A stretch of DNA of 64,000 nt from Pullilachnospira sp963929535 (GCA_963929535.1 CAWVIZ010000003.1:310001-374000); one strand, 5' to 3'. Positions 1-8,998 are shown, counted from the stretch's first letter. The notes: a model not told the origin generated them from the sequence alone. Translations and numbers: made by a program.

Positions 1-1025
1 CGGGTGACAGACACCTCCGTGACAGCCACTGTGGACTCTGTGGGGCCATAGGTATTCACCACCGCAGCCCGGGGAAATCGGTCCATCAGCCGCAGGACCG
101 TCCGGTTTGGAAGGGTTTCCCCGCAGAACAGAAAGGTCTCAAGACCCGGCAGCAATCTCTGGTCAAATCTGGGATCTGCCAGACACATCTCCGCAAAAGA
201 TGGCGTGGACACCCACACCTGGGTTCCGGACGCCTGCAGCGAATCCATCAGACTTCCGTAATCCTCCTGCACTCCTTTTTCCAGACACCACAGTGTCCCT
301 CCGCAGGCCAGGCAGGTATACAGATCCATAACCGACAGGTCAAAGGAAAAGGGCGCCTGGTTCAGGAACACCGCTCCTCCTTTGGAAGAAGCTCCCAGAG
401 ATACGGACCATTCCAGAAAATGGTTCAGACAGTCCGCAGTGATCTCCACTCCCTTGGGAGTTCCTGAACTTCCCGAGGTGAATATAATATAGAAGAGATC
501 CGATCCCGACACCGGTCTTGGATAATTTTCCCGGACATCCTGTTCCCCGCCGGAACGGAAAATCTCCTCCAGCCGTTCTCTCCCCCATATCTGCTTTTTT
601 CCCTGACCTGCGCCTGCCTGCCCTGGTATCCAAACGCTGTCTTTCTGACGGGCCGGCGCTTCTGCCTCTTCCGTATCTTCGTCTTTCACAGCACCTGTAA
701 AGTTCCCGTCCGGCGCCAGGACCACCGGGGACTTCAGAGATGCCAGGATTTCTCCCACCCTGCCCTCCGGTACCGAACAGTCGATGGGACAATAAGCTCT
801 CCCCGATTTCACACAGGCCAGAAAGCTCACCAGCATATACGGATGCTTATGCCCGTAAACTGCCACCGGTTCCCGGTTGTCCCCGCAGACCGTCTCCAGT
901 TCCCGGGCCAGCCTGTCGGACATCTGATCCAGTTCCCCATAGGTCAGGGCTTCTTTCCCCGTCCAAACCGCTGTTTTTTCGGGAATGATCCTTGCGTAGT
1001 TATGTATCCTCTCCAAAATATTCAC
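1..1025 (-). CDS. dltA: D-alanine--poly(phosphoribitol) ligase subunit 1 (DltA), 3' end beyond window
   Basis: DltA activates D-alanine with ATP and loads it on the carrier protein DltC for D-alanylation of teichoic acids in the cytoplasm. About 341 codons are present; the family is near 500, so the C-terminal subdomain lies off the left edge. The adenylation P-loop (FTSGSSGTPKGVE) and the TYGPTEST motif near the edge are readable. The start is a GTG eight bases after AAAGGAAG; an in-frame GTG nine bases upstream lies too close to that site. No stop occurs in frame. A -10-like TATACT sits about 30 bases upstream. The family call rests on motif order and on overall similarity to DltA rather than to NRPS modules, and a related amino-acid adenylase is not fully excluded. 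Confidence 0.88.
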   Translation of the reverse strand, partial: MNILERIHNYARIIPEKTAVWTGKEALTYGELDQMSDRLARELETVCGDNREPVAVYGHKHPYMLVSFLACVKSGRAYCPIDCSVPEGRVGEILASLKSPVVLAPDGNFTGAVKDEDTEEAEAPARQKDSVWIPGQAGAGQGKKQIWGRERLEEIFRSGGEQDVRENYPRPVSGSDLFYIIFTSGSSGTPKGVEITADCLNHFLEWSVSLGASSKGGAVFLNQAPFSFDLSVMDLYTCLACGGTLWCLEKGVQEDYGSLMDSLQASGTQVWVSTPSFAEMCLADPRFDQRLLPGLETFLFCGETLPNRTVLRLMDRFPRAAVVNTYGPTESTVAVTEVSVT

Positions 1026-1055
1026 TTCTGTCACTTCCTTTCGCGTTTTTTCAAC

Positions 1056-1083
1056 AGTATATAGCAAATATAAGAGAGAACAA
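1056..1083 (-). promoter_or_regulatory. Candidate dltA promoter
   Basis: On the minus strand TTGTTC and TATACT are separated by 16 bases and lie 30-60 bases before the dltA start. Upstream, TTAAGATTT occurs twice about 34 bases apart (near 1110 and 1143), which could be a regulator site. This is an inference from pattern only. Confidence 0.4.
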
Positions 1084-1208
1084 GGACATTCCGAAATCGT
1101 AAATTTGTTTAAGATTTCTTTTGAGAATTTGTAAGGAAAATATTAAGATTTGTTCCAATATTTGACACAAGTATAACAATTAAAAGTGAAAAAGACCCGC
1201 TCATTCAG

Positions 1209-1238
1209 GCATGGCGGCCGTTTGCCGGGTGTATCGCG
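1209..1238 (-). repeat. Terminator-tail repeat, copy 1
   Basis: A GC-rich unit of about 30 bases (plus strand GCATGGCGGCCGTTTGCCGG, then GTGTATCGCG) sits directly after the U-tract of the tRNA-Ser terminator. Near-identical units follow the terminators at 2.9, 11.8 and 44.7 kb in the same relative orientation. Confidence 0.75.
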
Positions 1239-1277
1239 AAAAAAAAGACCCTCCAGTCGCAAAACTGCGGGTCTTTT
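1239..1277 (-). terminator. Intrinsic terminator of tRNA-Ser
   Basis: Minus strand: AAAAGACCC pairs with GGGTCTTTT around an inner AGT/ACT stem, followed by a run of eight T. It begins two bases after the tRNA discriminator base, so it ends the tRNA transcript. Confidence 0.85.
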
Positions 1278-1278
1278 A

Positions 1279-1365
1279 CGGAGAGCAAGGGATTCGAACC
1301 CTCGGACGGGATGAACCGTCACGGCTTTTCGAGAGCCGCACCTTAAACCACTCGGACAACTCTCC
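1279..1365 (-). tRNA. tRNA-Ser (anticodon CGA)
   Basis: An 87-nt class II tRNA. The acceptor arm is GGAGAGT with GCTCTCC (one U-G pair) and a G discriminator base. The anticodon loop CTCGAAA is closed by a CGGCT/AGCCG stem, which gives anticodon CGA for UCG codons. A long variable arm follows, and the T arm contains GGTTCGAATCC. No CCA is encoded. The long variable arm and the G discriminator are the serine identity features. Confidence 0.95.
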
Positions 1366-1553
1366 CTGTCCCGTTTTCAGAAACGGTCTGTTCTATATTA
1401 TACCGTCCGGGGATTCCTGCGTCAACCTGTTTTTATCGGATTTTCACCATATCTGGGCCGGCTCTCTGCAAAAATTTTCTCTATTTTTCTCCGGGGCTTC
1501 CCGCCCGTCCTTTCCGTCACTCGCTGCTGAGCACCTGAAATCCGTTTTCCGTC

Positions 1554-1982
1554 TTATTTATCTGTATTTTTTTCGTTCCCGGTGATATCCTCTACGCCTT
1601 CACCGATTCCTTCTCCCACATCTTTCACTCCTTCTCCGACGCCTTCTCCCACATCCTTGATTCCTTCTCCCACGTCTTCACCCAGATCCTCCACTGCGTT
1701 GCCATTCTGTCCGTCATTGCTGTTTCCATCCCTGTCGTCGCCTGCGGTGACATCATTTACATTATCATTATCCTCCGCTGTCCCGTCATTAACGGTGGTT
1801 CCGTCATCCGCGGCAGTACCGTCATCCATCCCGGTACCGTCGTCCGTAACTGTCCCATCGTCCGTGACCGTCCCATCATTGGTTTCTGTATGATCCGTAT
1901 TTTTGTCTCCGCATCCTGCTGCCAGGCAAAGTGCTGCCGCCATCATTCCTGTTATCATCCATTTTTTCCACAATTTTTTCAT
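1554..1982 (-). CDS. Repeat-rich acidic lipoprotein, function unknown
   Basis: A 142-aa predicted lipoprotein. A basic N-terminus and hydrophobic segment lead to the lipobox LAAGC, so the mature protein starts at Cys near residue 24 and is tethered to the outer membrane face. The mature part is low-complexity: six or more TDDGT/DDGT-type pentapeptides, then repeats of the GEGVKDVGEG type. No catalytic domain is seen. The start is the ATG seven bases after AAAGGAG; an ATG eight codons upstream has no ribosome binding site. The repeats are acidic and glycine-rich, which fits an extended spacer or ion-binding stalk, but no function can be assigned. It is a single gene, convergent with the tRNA only in position. 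Confidence 0.75.
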   Translation of the reverse strand: MKKLWKKWMITGMMAAALCLAAGCGDKNTDHTETNDGTVTDDGTVTDDGTGMDDGTAADDGTTVNDGTAEDNDNVNDVTAGDDRDGNSNDGQNGNAVEDLGEDVGEGIKDVGEGVGEGVKDVGEGIGEGVEDITGNEKNTDK

Positions 1983-2125
1983 TTTTTCAATCTCCTTTTT
2001 ATCCATCCGGTTGATAACCTTAATATGTGCCGAATCTATAAAAATATACGCTGAAAATTTGTCAGGAAATGTACCTTTTCTTTTTGGCCAGCTGTGCTAT
2101 AATGGACTTTCAGGGAGGATTTCTC

Positions 2126-2803
2126 ATGAAAGAAAAACAGACGCTTGCAGTAAGCATTCACTTTTCCATGGCGTTTACCGGCGGATTTTTCGGGGCCTAT
2201 GCCTTGCTGAACCACTGTGATATCTTCGGCTCATCTCAGACGGCCAACCTGATCTCTCTGATAATGGGAATTCTGGGGCGAAATCCCCAGGAACTTCTGA
2301 TCCGCCTAGGAGCGGCAGCGCTTTACGGACTGGCTATCGTCCTGTCCGTTGTCATCCCCCGCAGACTGGGCTGGGATCTGAAACTTTCTGCCATTCTCCT
2401 GGACGGAGCGGCGGCGCTGATCCTGTTCTGTATTCCCGCAGGCCTGGATCATATTCTCAGCCTGTACCCCATTTTCTTTGCCACCGCGTTTCAGTGGTGC
2501 GCGTTTCAGGGAGTATACGGCTACTCCTGTTCTACAATATTTTCCACCAATAATTTTAAGCAGACGGTTCTGGGATTTACCCATTATCTCTGTGAGAAAG
2601 ATCCGGAGCAGCTCAGAAAAGGAAAATTCTTCGGCGGCACCCTGCTGTTTTTCCACGCAGGAGTGGTATATTCCTATTTCGGTTATCTGATGCTGGGCCT
2701 TCACGCCAGCCTGCTTCTGATCCTTCCGCTTTCTGTCAGCTTCTGTCTGGTATGTCTGGAAAAGAAGGGAGAAAGGAAAGCGGAAGTCTGCCAAAGCCGT
2801 TAG
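2126..2803 (+). CDS. YoaK/DUF1275 family membrane protein
   Basis: A 225-aa polytopic membrane protein with about six hydrophobic segments. The N-terminal FTGGFFGAYALLNHC followed by SQTANLISL matches the DUF1275 (YoaK) signature, in which a glycine-rich first helix is followed by a QTxNLI motif. The biochemical role of the family is unknown; transport has been suggested. The start is set by GGGAGG seven bases upstream; in-frame codons further upstream lack a site. It is the only plus-strand gene in the first 20 kb, divergent from the lipoprotein. Confidence 0.85.
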   Translation: MKEKQTLAVSIHFSMAFTGGFFGAYALLNHCDIFGSSQTANLISLIMGILGRNPQELLIRLGAAALYGLAIVLSVVIPRRLGWDLKLSAILLDGAAALILFCIPAGLDHILSLYPIFFATAFQWCAFQGVYGYSCSTIFSTNNFKQTVLGFTHYLCEKDPEQLRKGKFFGGTLLFFHAGVVYSYFGYLMLGLHASLLLILPLSVSFCLVCLEKKGERKAEVCQSR

Positions 2804-2888
2804 CTGCCCGTTGTCCGGCAGATGGTGCCGCGTGCCGGCGGCACGGATTTAGCACCCACCGCAGCAAAGCCGGGACCCGTTCCTTGGA

Positions 2889-2919
2889 GCATGGCGGCCG
2901 TTTTCCTGGCGTTTCTCGC
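2889..2919 (-). repeat. Terminator-tail repeat, copy 2
   Basis: A diverged copy of the unit at 1.2 kb (GCATGGCGGCCG, then CCTGGCG and TCTCGC), again immediately after the T-run of a terminator, here that of the LicB-type gene. Confidence 0.65.
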
Positions 2920-2964
2920 AAAAAAAGCCCGGCAAATGCCCGTATCATCAGACATTTGCCGGGC
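2920..2964 (-). terminator. Intrinsic terminator of the lic locus
   Basis: A perfect 12-bp stem (minus strand GCCCGGCAAATG with CATTTGCCGGGC) is followed by seven T. It lies about 60 bases after the stop of the LicB-type transporter gene and should end the two-gene lic transcript. Confidence 0.85.
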
Positions 2965-3020
2965 AGACACAGCCGGCCGGACAGCAGCGAGCAGCGCGTT
3001 GACCCCGGAATCGGAAAATA

Positions 3021-3962
3021 TCAGCCGGCCTGTTTCCTGCCGGAAAATACTTCCCTCACATCTGTGGCTGCCACCAGGGATCCCGCCAGGATCACCAGTC
3101 CCAGAATGATACTTCTCACATCTGACACTGCTCCCGTCAGAAGAAACGAGACGGGGATCGCCCATACGGAATAAGTGATATCCAGGGCCATGCCCTTGGA
3201 GGGTCCCAGATCCCGGATCGCCTTATAGTAGCAGAGATAAGAGGCTGTTCCGAAGAATGTGGAGGCCAGGATCACCGGAGCCGCCGCAGTGGGAAGGGCG
3301 TCTCCCACAAAGCTCCAGCCTCTGATCACATTCATGATCACCACTGCGTAGAATACAGCGGATGTGATCTGCCGGATCATCAGGGCATGCTCATTGTTCA
3401 CATTGGGGTCCTTCATTCCATAGGCGCAGATCACCACCTCCACAGCCCATCCCACCACACAGAGAAGAGCGCAGCAGATTCCCAGAGGCAGATTTTCCAC
3501 CTGACCCCCGCCCGGCGCATATCCCATGGCAGCCATGGCGCACACACTGATCAGGAAACCTGCCATCTGATATTTCTTCATCCGCTCCTTCAGGAAAATA
3601 TGGGACAGAAAAGAACCCAGAGCCGGAAACATGGCAGAGATCATGGCCGTATACGTGGCGCCCAGATATTTGATGGCAAATACATAACCGGTCATTCCGA
3701 TGGGACCTCCAAACAGAGCGCCCAGAATGATGAATTTTCCGCTCCTGGTTTTCAGCGCCCGGATCACGTTCCGGTACTGCCTCCGGATTCCCATATACAG
3801 GATCATCCACAGGGCCGAAAAGAGGTCATGCAGAAACGTACTGATAAAGGGCGCCAGAAATACCGCCTGCTCCGTGGCTACAAACGGTGTCATTGTCAGC
3901 GCGATCCCTAGGATCACAGTATCCATGGCCCAGAAAATCCCGGCCGCAAGTCCAGTTATCAT
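3021..3962 (-). CDS. licB: LicB-type EamA/DMT transporter (probable choline uptake)
   Basis: A 313-aa protein with ten hydrophobic helices in the two-EamA-repeat arrangement. The GPIGMTGYVFAIKYLG segment and the later LIRQITS and YLCYYKAI segments match LicB proteins of the lic1 phosphocholine loci. Those proteins import choline, or supply it, for attachment to surface polymers. The gene starts six bases after the stop of the cytidylyltransferase/kinase gene, and its ribosome binding site (AAAGGAG) overlaps that stop, so the pair is translationally close. Function is inferred from LicB similarity and from this neighbour; another amino-alcohol is a possible substrate. Confidence 0.8.
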   Translation of the reverse strand: MITGLAAGIFWAMDTVILGIALTMTPFVATEQAVFLAPFISTFLHDLFSALWMILYMGIRRQYRNVIRALKTRSGKFIILGALFGGPIGMTGYVFAIKYLGATYTAMISAMFPALGSFLSHIFLKERMKKYQMAGFLISVCAMAAMGYAPGGGQVENLPLGICCALLCVVGWAVEVVICAYGMKDPNVNNEHALMIRQITSAVFYAVVIMNVIRGWSFVGDALPTAAAPVILASTFFGTASYLCYYKAIRDLGPSKGMALDITYSVWAIPVSFLLTGAVSDVRSIILGLVILAGSLVAATDVREVFSGRKQAG

Positions 3963-3968
3963 CTTTCT

Positions 3969-5741
3969 TTACTCTCCTTTCCCGTTTTCCGCTTCCAGTT
4001 CCCTTTTCACATACCGGTAATACTCCTTGGCGTACCGGTACTGCCGCAGTGAATACTCACCGAATTCAACTCCCTGCAGCCGCTTGAATTCACACCAGTT
4101 GCTCCATAAAAGGCCGCAGGCGGCCACATAGCAGTAGATCTTCAGCCGATGCTCTTTTTCAATTCCTTCCGGATAGTAGCTTTCGATCAGCCGGTCCACC
4201 TGTTCCTTCTCATACATGGCGTAGATGGCGAACATGGCAATATCCACATCCGCGTCCTGCATTCCGGAATACTCCCAGTCGATCAGGTGGATCCGGGTTC
4301 CCTCTTCCGTATCCTGCATCAGAAAATTATCCGGCACCGCATCGATATGGCAAAGAGTCCACCGCTTCGGCTGGCGGTCGATAAACTCCTTCAGTTCCAG
4401 CACATGCTCCAATGTCTGGCTGTAATCCCGGTAACAGGAAGTTTCTCCCTGCCAAAGTCCCTGATAAAAATGGATCCGCTCAAAAATGTCAAAGGTATGC
4501 GGCACAGACAGCGATTTCCCGTGAAATTTTCTCAGAAAATCCATACATTTTTTTACATCCTCCCAAACCATGGGATCACAGCAGCGGCTGTCCTCCAGGT
4601 ATTCCGTCAGTTTGCAGCCATTCTCCGGATCAAAGAAGCGGATCGTATCGCTGATGCCCTCCCCCGCAACAGTCTGATAGACCAGATATTCCTGCTTCCG
4701 GTTGATCAGCTGCCCCGTTCCTTCTCCCGGGATCCTCATAATATATCTTCTGTCTCTGCAGGCAAACAGAAATGAGCGGTTGGTCATTCCTTTCTTCAAA
4801 ACCTGGATATTCAGGATCTCCTCTGTCCCGCAGCCCAGCACATGGGCGATCTTTTCCAGAACAGAGGAACGGAGGTTTCTGGAGCCTTCATCCAGCTCTT
4901 TTAACTGCTCATACGTATTGATCTCGAAAAAATCTCTGGAGGAGACCACTCTGGCCGGAATCCACATCTTCTTTCCCTGCATCAGTGTTTCTTCCCAGAA
5001 ATATCCGGCGCTGGACTTTTTCGGGCACAGCTCCTGCAGCCGTTCCCGCACCCTGCAGGCATCCTCCCGGGTCAGGTAAGCGATACCGATCATGGCGTTT
5101 CCGGCTCTTTCCGGCTCCACCTCCACCAGCTCCAGCTTTCTGTTTACCCGAATCCCGCTTTCATCATCCACCAGATCCGATACCATGTACCAGGAATACA
5201 ATTCCCGGCTGGAAAATGGATTCGCCCCGCACCAGATATCACATGGGATAATGTATGTATTTCCCAGAAGCGAACTCACCAGCTCCAGAGAATACAGGTT
5301 GTTTTTTAATGCGTATTCACTGTTCACTGCCAGACGCACTCCGAACTTGTCAATGAGATATTCGTAGGCCTCCTTCATAAATCCCACTACCACCGTGATA
5401 TCCCGGATTCCCGCCTCCTGCAGCAGACGGATCTGCCGCTCGATCAGCGGTTCACCATGAATCTCCAGCAATCCCTTGGGCACCTCCTGATTGATAGGCA
5501 TCATCCGGAGTCCGAATCCCGCAGCCAGGATCACTGCGTTTCGCGGGCTTTTTTCCCGGATCTCTTCCTGAGCCTGCTTTGTCAGCCGGTATTCCTCCGA
5601 CAGGTACCCCTGCTGCTGCAGCCCGGCCAGCGACTGATTCACCTTCCCCAGGGAATACCCGCACCTTGCGGATAGTTCCCGCTGTCCCCGGTACTTCTCC
5701 TGGGCCAGAGCGTTTAGTATATCCATTTCTATGATTTTCAT
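3969..5741 (-). CDS. HTH - LicC-like nucleotidyltransferase - LicA-like choline kinase fusion
   Basis: A 590-aa three-part protein. Residues 1-65 form a winged-helix DNA-binding fold. Residues 68-295 are a nucleotidyltransferase beginning NAVILAAGFGLRM and VPKGLLEIHGEPLI, as in CTP:phosphocholine cytidylyltransferase LicC. Residues 300-585 are an aminoglycoside-phosphotransferase/choline-kinase fold with catalytic HIDAVPDNF and metal-binding LIDWEYSG. Together these would phosphorylate choline and make CDP-choline in the cytoplasm, downstream of the LicB transporter gene. In pathobionts licA and licC are usually separate genes. The N-terminal HTH suggests self-regulation or is a leftover of MarR-type fusion. 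The gene is read from a consensus promoter. The phosphocholine transferase (LicD) is not in the window. Confidence 0.85.
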   Translation of the reverse strand: MKIIEMDILNALAQEKYRGQRELSARCGYSLGKVNQSLAGLQQQGYLSEEYRLTKQAQEEIREKSPRNAVILAAGFGLRMMPINQEVPKGLLEIHGEPLIERQIRLLQEAGIRDITVVVGFMKEAYEYLIDKFGVRLAVNSEYALKNNLYSLELVSSLLGNTYIIPCDIWCGANPFSSRELYSWYMVSDLVDDESGIRVNRKLELVEVEPERAGNAMIGIAYLTREDACRVRERLQELCPKKSSAGYFWEETLMQGKKMWIPARVVSSRDFFEINTYEQLKELDEGSRNLRSSVLEKIAHVLGCGTEEILNIQVLKKGMTNRSFLFACRDRRYIMRIPGEGTGQLINRKQEYLVYQTVAGEGISDTIRFFDPENGCKLTEYLEDSRCCDPMVWEDVKKCMDFLRKFHGKSLSVPHTFDIFERIHFYQGLWQGETSCYRDYSQTLEHVLELKEFIDRQPKRWTLCHIDAVPDNFLMQDTEEGTRIHLIDWEYSGMQDADVDIAMFAIYAMYEKEQVDRLIESYYPEGIEKEHRLKIYCYVAACGLLWSNWCEFKRLQGVEFGEYSLRQYRYAKEYYRYVKRELEAENGKGE

Positions 5742-5779
5742 GAAATTATTGTTCTCCTTTTTCGTGAACTTTTGGATAT

Positions 5780-5808
5780 ACTATACCCCTTTTCCACTCC
5801 CATGTCAA
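5780..5808 (-). promoter_or_regulatory. Sigma-A promoter of the lic locus
   Basis: Minus strand TTGACA, a 17-base spacer, then TATAGT, about 40-65 bases before the start codon. A full-consensus -35 and good spacing predict strong constitutive transcription unless repressed. Confidence 0.8.
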
Positions 5809-5965
5809 CTGATTTCCATTTTTTCCACCAGATACGTTAACCCTTCCGCCTTCCGGCTTTACTGCCGCATCTTTTTCGCCTGGATTTCCATCCGCGGCAT
5901 TATCATCGGTCAGCGCAGCGGATGCTGCGCCTTCCTTCTTCCCCTTGCGGAGGGAAACACGCCAG

Positions 5966-6142
5966 TTACAACTCCGCCAAGATCAGCTCCAGATCAAAGA
6001 TCATCGGCTCATTCTTTTTCAGCATATATGCCGTACCATTTTCCCTGGCTGTCCGGATATCATCATAGTACCCGCTGGAAGGCTCCAGTGCGCAGCTACA
6101 GTCTCCGCGAAAGCCTCCTGCCGTGATTCTCCGGTAATCATT
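5966..6142 (-). pseudogene. C-terminal remnant, possibly aldose-epimerase-like
   Basis: About 59 open codons in a frame different from the AraC gene, with no ribosome binding site or plausible start. The segment CALEPSSGYYDDI followed by ENGTAYMLKKNEP reads like the end of a galactose-mutarotase-type beta-sandwich protein. It ends with a normal stop. The most economical reading is the tail of a lost gene left behind by a deletion next to the AraC regulator, but the family match is weak. Confidence 0.35.
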
Positions 6143-6983
6143 CCTTATAATGGACATAATCGCTGTTCTTATATTCTTTAGGAGAGATCCCCACCACTTT
6201 CTTGAAGATCCTGGAAAAATAGTACTGATCCCCATATCCCAGATTCTGAGCCACCTCATAGATATACAGCTCCGATGACCTCAGCATCTTGCAGGCCTCC
6301 TTCATCTTCAGATTGATAAAAAAGTCCATGGTAGAATGCTGGGTATACTTCTGAAAAATAGCGTTCAGATGACTTTTGGACAATTCAAATTCCGCTGAAA
6401 TCTGTTCCAGAGTCAGATTTTCGTGGATATGCTTGTACATATACCGCACCACCCTGGTCACATGGCGGTTCTGCTCCCTGGTGGAATCCCGTTTTTCCCT
6501 CTCGTAGATCTCCGCCAGAATCAGAGAGAGCACCTGGGAAATATAGATAAAATTTCCCAGCGTATAGTTCCCCTCCAGAACCCGAAACAGCAGTTCAAAC
6601 AGAAACATTATCCGGTTGCTGGCATTGACAGAGCTCATTTTTATCACTTTCCGCTCCTCCAGGGGGAAAAATCCCGTATCTTCCCCTTTAAAGTGAACCC
6701 AGAGAATACTCCACGGATCATCACCGCTGGCCCAGTACCGGTGTCCCTTAAATCTGGGGATGCAGAATGCCTCATTGGCGCCAAGCCGGTATTCCCTGCC
6801 CTCCACCCATATGACGCCGCTTCCCTCCGTACAGTATATGAGAATATATTCCTCGATCCCGTCCTTTCTTTCTCTGAAATGATCCTTTGCCCGGGGGAAA
6901 AATCCTACATCCGTCAGGTACATCCGGCGAACCTGGGGATGCTCCACGTAATCCTGGAATGCCTCCGTAGGGAGCACGATCAT
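6138..6983 (-). CDS. AraC family transcriptional regulator
   Basis: A 281-aa protein with an N-terminal cupin-like AraC-binding domain (about residues 15-150) and a C-terminal pair of HTH motifs (about 180-280), ending in the family signature GYGDQYYFSRIFKKVVGISPKEY. AraC proteins of this build sense a sugar and activate nearby catabolic genes. The chosen ATG has GGGAG six bases upstream; longer in-frame starts to 7067 have none. The remnant just downstream hints that its original target genes were lost. The inducer is not predictable. Confidence 0.85.
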   Translation of the reverse strand: MIVLPTEAFQDYVEHPQVRRMYLTDVGFFPRAKDHFRERKDGIEEYILIYCTEGSGVIWVEGREYRLGANEAFCIPRFKGHRYWASGDDPWSILWVHFKGEDTGFFPLEERKVIKMSSVNASNRIMFLFELLFRVLEGNYTLGNFIYISQVLSLILAEIYEREKRDSTREQNRHVTRVVRYMYKHIHENLTLEQISAEFELSKSHLNAIFQKYTQHSTMDFFINLKMKEACKMLRSSELYIYEVAQNLGYGDQYYFSRIFKKVVGISPKEYKNSDYVHYKE

Positions 6984-7138
6984 ACGTTCTCCCTTAAATC
7001 CATCGCCTTTTTCCTGAAACATGCCACTCATACCGGGAGTGTAACACATTGGCGGAAGATTGTCCATCTTTACTTAGACTCCCCCATTCCCAAATGATAA
7101 AGCTGTATGATACAAGCAAGCTTCCTGCGCCTGCCTTA

Positions 7139-8998
7139 TCATTTTGACGATGACAGAACTGTTGGATGATATTCTCTCAGGATATCCAGGAATTCCTGAC
7201 CGTATTTTTCAAACTTTACCTCTCCCACACCGGATACCTGCAGCATGCCGTTCCGGGTGGTGGGGTGAAGGATACACATCTGCACCAGCGTCTTGTCGGA
7301 AAATATGATATAGGGAGGTACTTTCTCCCTCCTGGCGATCTCCATGCGCCGCTCCCGGAGCTTTGCGAAAAGATCCGGATCTGCATCCCCGGCCGAAGCC
7401 GGAAGCTTTCCCCCGGACTTTCTGTCCGGGGCGGCTTTCGGCTTCGGTTTTTCTTTCGGCACCTTCATGATCACCGGTTCCCCATCCAGCACCCGACGGC
7501 CCTCCCCGGTCATCCGCAGCACCGGATATTCGTCTTCTGTAAGCGTCAGATACCCGTGCCAGATCAGATGATTCATCACCTGCCGGAGCTGATACACGGG
7601 AATCTGGCTTCCCTTTCCATACCAGGGATTTCTCTCCATGCCGGTGCGGACGATCTTCTGATTTCTGCTGCCGTGCACCGTGTCCACGATCACTGTCATC
7701 CCGTATTCTCTGGGGGCAGAATCCACACAGCCGATGAGCATCCTGGCCGTCTCGCTCACATCCCGGTCCTCAAACCGGGTAAGGCAGTTGGAGCAATTTC
7801 CGCAGTAATTGTCTCCATATTCCCCGAAATACCGAAGAATATAGGCTCGCAGACAATCGCTGGTGAAGCAGTAGAAGGTCATTTTTTTCAGCCGTTCCTT
7901 CTCCCTCTCCCGGATCAGCGCCGCCGTCTCCGGATCTGTCTCCTCCTCGGCAGGCCCCATCCGGTCGATGAAAAACTGGTTTGTCACCACATCCTGCCCC
8001 GCGTACAACAGCAGGCATTCCGAGGGAAGCCCGTCGCGCCCGGCCCTGCCCGCCTCCTGGTAATAGCTCTCCATATTTTTCGGCATATTGTAATGCACCA
8101 CAAAACGTACATTGGATTTGTCGATCCCCATACCAAAGGCATTGGTAGCCACCATGATCTGCTTCCGGTCAAAGAGGAAATCCTCCTGGTTGTTCCTCCG
8201 TTCTTCATCGGACAGTCCCGCATGGTATCTGGTAGCAGAATATCCTCTCTTCACCAATTCCCCGGATATCTCCTCCACCAGCTTCCGGGTAAGGCAGTAA
8301 ACAATGCCGCATTCCTGGTCATGTTCTCCCAGATACTCCAGCAGCGCCTTCAGTTTATTGGCCGGGTGCCGCACCAGGAATTTCAGATTTTTCCGGTCAA
8401 ATCCAGTGGTCACCTGTACCGGATCCCGCAGATCCAGAAGCGCCAGGATATCCTCCCGCACCTCCCGGGTGGCCGTAGCCGTAAACGCGCTGACCACCGG
8501 CCGTCCGGGCAGCCGCTGGATAAATTCCGAGATTCTCAGATAGCTGGGCCTGAAATCCTGTCCCCACTGACTGATGCAGTGGGCCTCATCCACGCTTACC
8601 ATGGAAATGGAAATCTGTCCTGCCGCTTCCAGGAAAGAATCCGTAAGAAGGCGCTCCGGCGCCACATATACGATCTTATATCTCCCCTGTACCATCAGGG
8701 CCAATGCCTTCCGGTACTGCCCCAGGCTTAAGGAACTGTTGAGAAACGCCGCATGGATCCCCGCCTGGTTCAGAGTAGTCACCTGATCCTTCATCAATGA
8801 GATCAGCGGCGATATTACCAGGGTGATTCCCGGCATTAAAAGAGCAGGGATCTGATAGCAAAGGGATTTTCCTGCCCCTGTAGGCATGATCCCCAAGACG
8901 TCCCTGCCGTTCATGATCCCTTCCACCAGAGTATCCTGCCCCGGCCGGAAGGAATCATATCCAAAGTATTTTTTCAGTGTCTCCTGCGGTGTTGCCAA
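7139..8998 (-). CDS. recQ: RecQ-type ATP-dependent DNA helicase
   Basis: A 619-aa 3'-5' DNA helicase for repair and replication-fork processing. Visible parts are Walker A MPTGAGKS, the DEAH box (VDEAHCISQWGQDFRP, with the RecQ aromatic loop), motif VI (QEAGRAGRDG), the RecQ-Ct zinc site (C near ...CGNCSNC), a winged helix and a C-terminal HRDC-like domain. The length is typical of the family. A TTG nine bases after AAAGGAG is the likely start. The open frame continues 41 codons upstream to an ATG at 9121, but that extension has no family counterpart. It lies downstream of, and in the same direction as, the alkyltransferase-like gene, suggesting a small repair operon. Confidence 0.92.
   Translation of the reverse strand: MATPQETLKKYFGYDSFRPGQDTLVEGIMNGRDVLGIMPTGAGKSLCYQIPALLMPGITLVISPLISLMKDQVTTLNQAGIHAAFLNSSLSLGQYRKALALMVQGRYKIVYVAPERLLTDSFLEAAGQISISMVSVDEAHCISQWGQDFRPSYLRISEFIQRLPGRPVVSAFTATATREVREDILALLDLRDPVQVTTGFDRKNLKFLVRHPANKLKALLEYLGEHDQECGIVYCLTRKLVEEISGELVKRGYSATRYHAGLSDEERRNNQEDFLFDRKQIMVATNAFGMGIDKSNVRFVVHYNMPKNMESYYQEAGRAGRDGLPSECLLLYAGQDVVTNQFFIDRMGPAEEETDPETAALIREREKERLKKMTFYCFTSDCLRAYILRYFGEYGDNYCGNCSNCLTRFEDRDVSETARMLIGCVDSAPREYGMTVIVDTVHGSRNQKIVRTGMERNPWYGKGSQIPVYQLRQVMNHLIWHGYLTLTEDEYPVLRMTGEGRRVLDGEPVIMKVPKEKPKPKAAPDRKSGGKLPASAGDADPDLFAKLRERRMEIARREKVPPYIIFSDKTLVQMCILHPTTRNGMLQVSGVGEVKFEKYGQEFLDILREYHPTVLSSSK

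Noticed and set aside
7166..8731. 521-codon open frame opposite recQ
   Set aside because: Antisense shadow; recQ motifs are complete on the minus strand.
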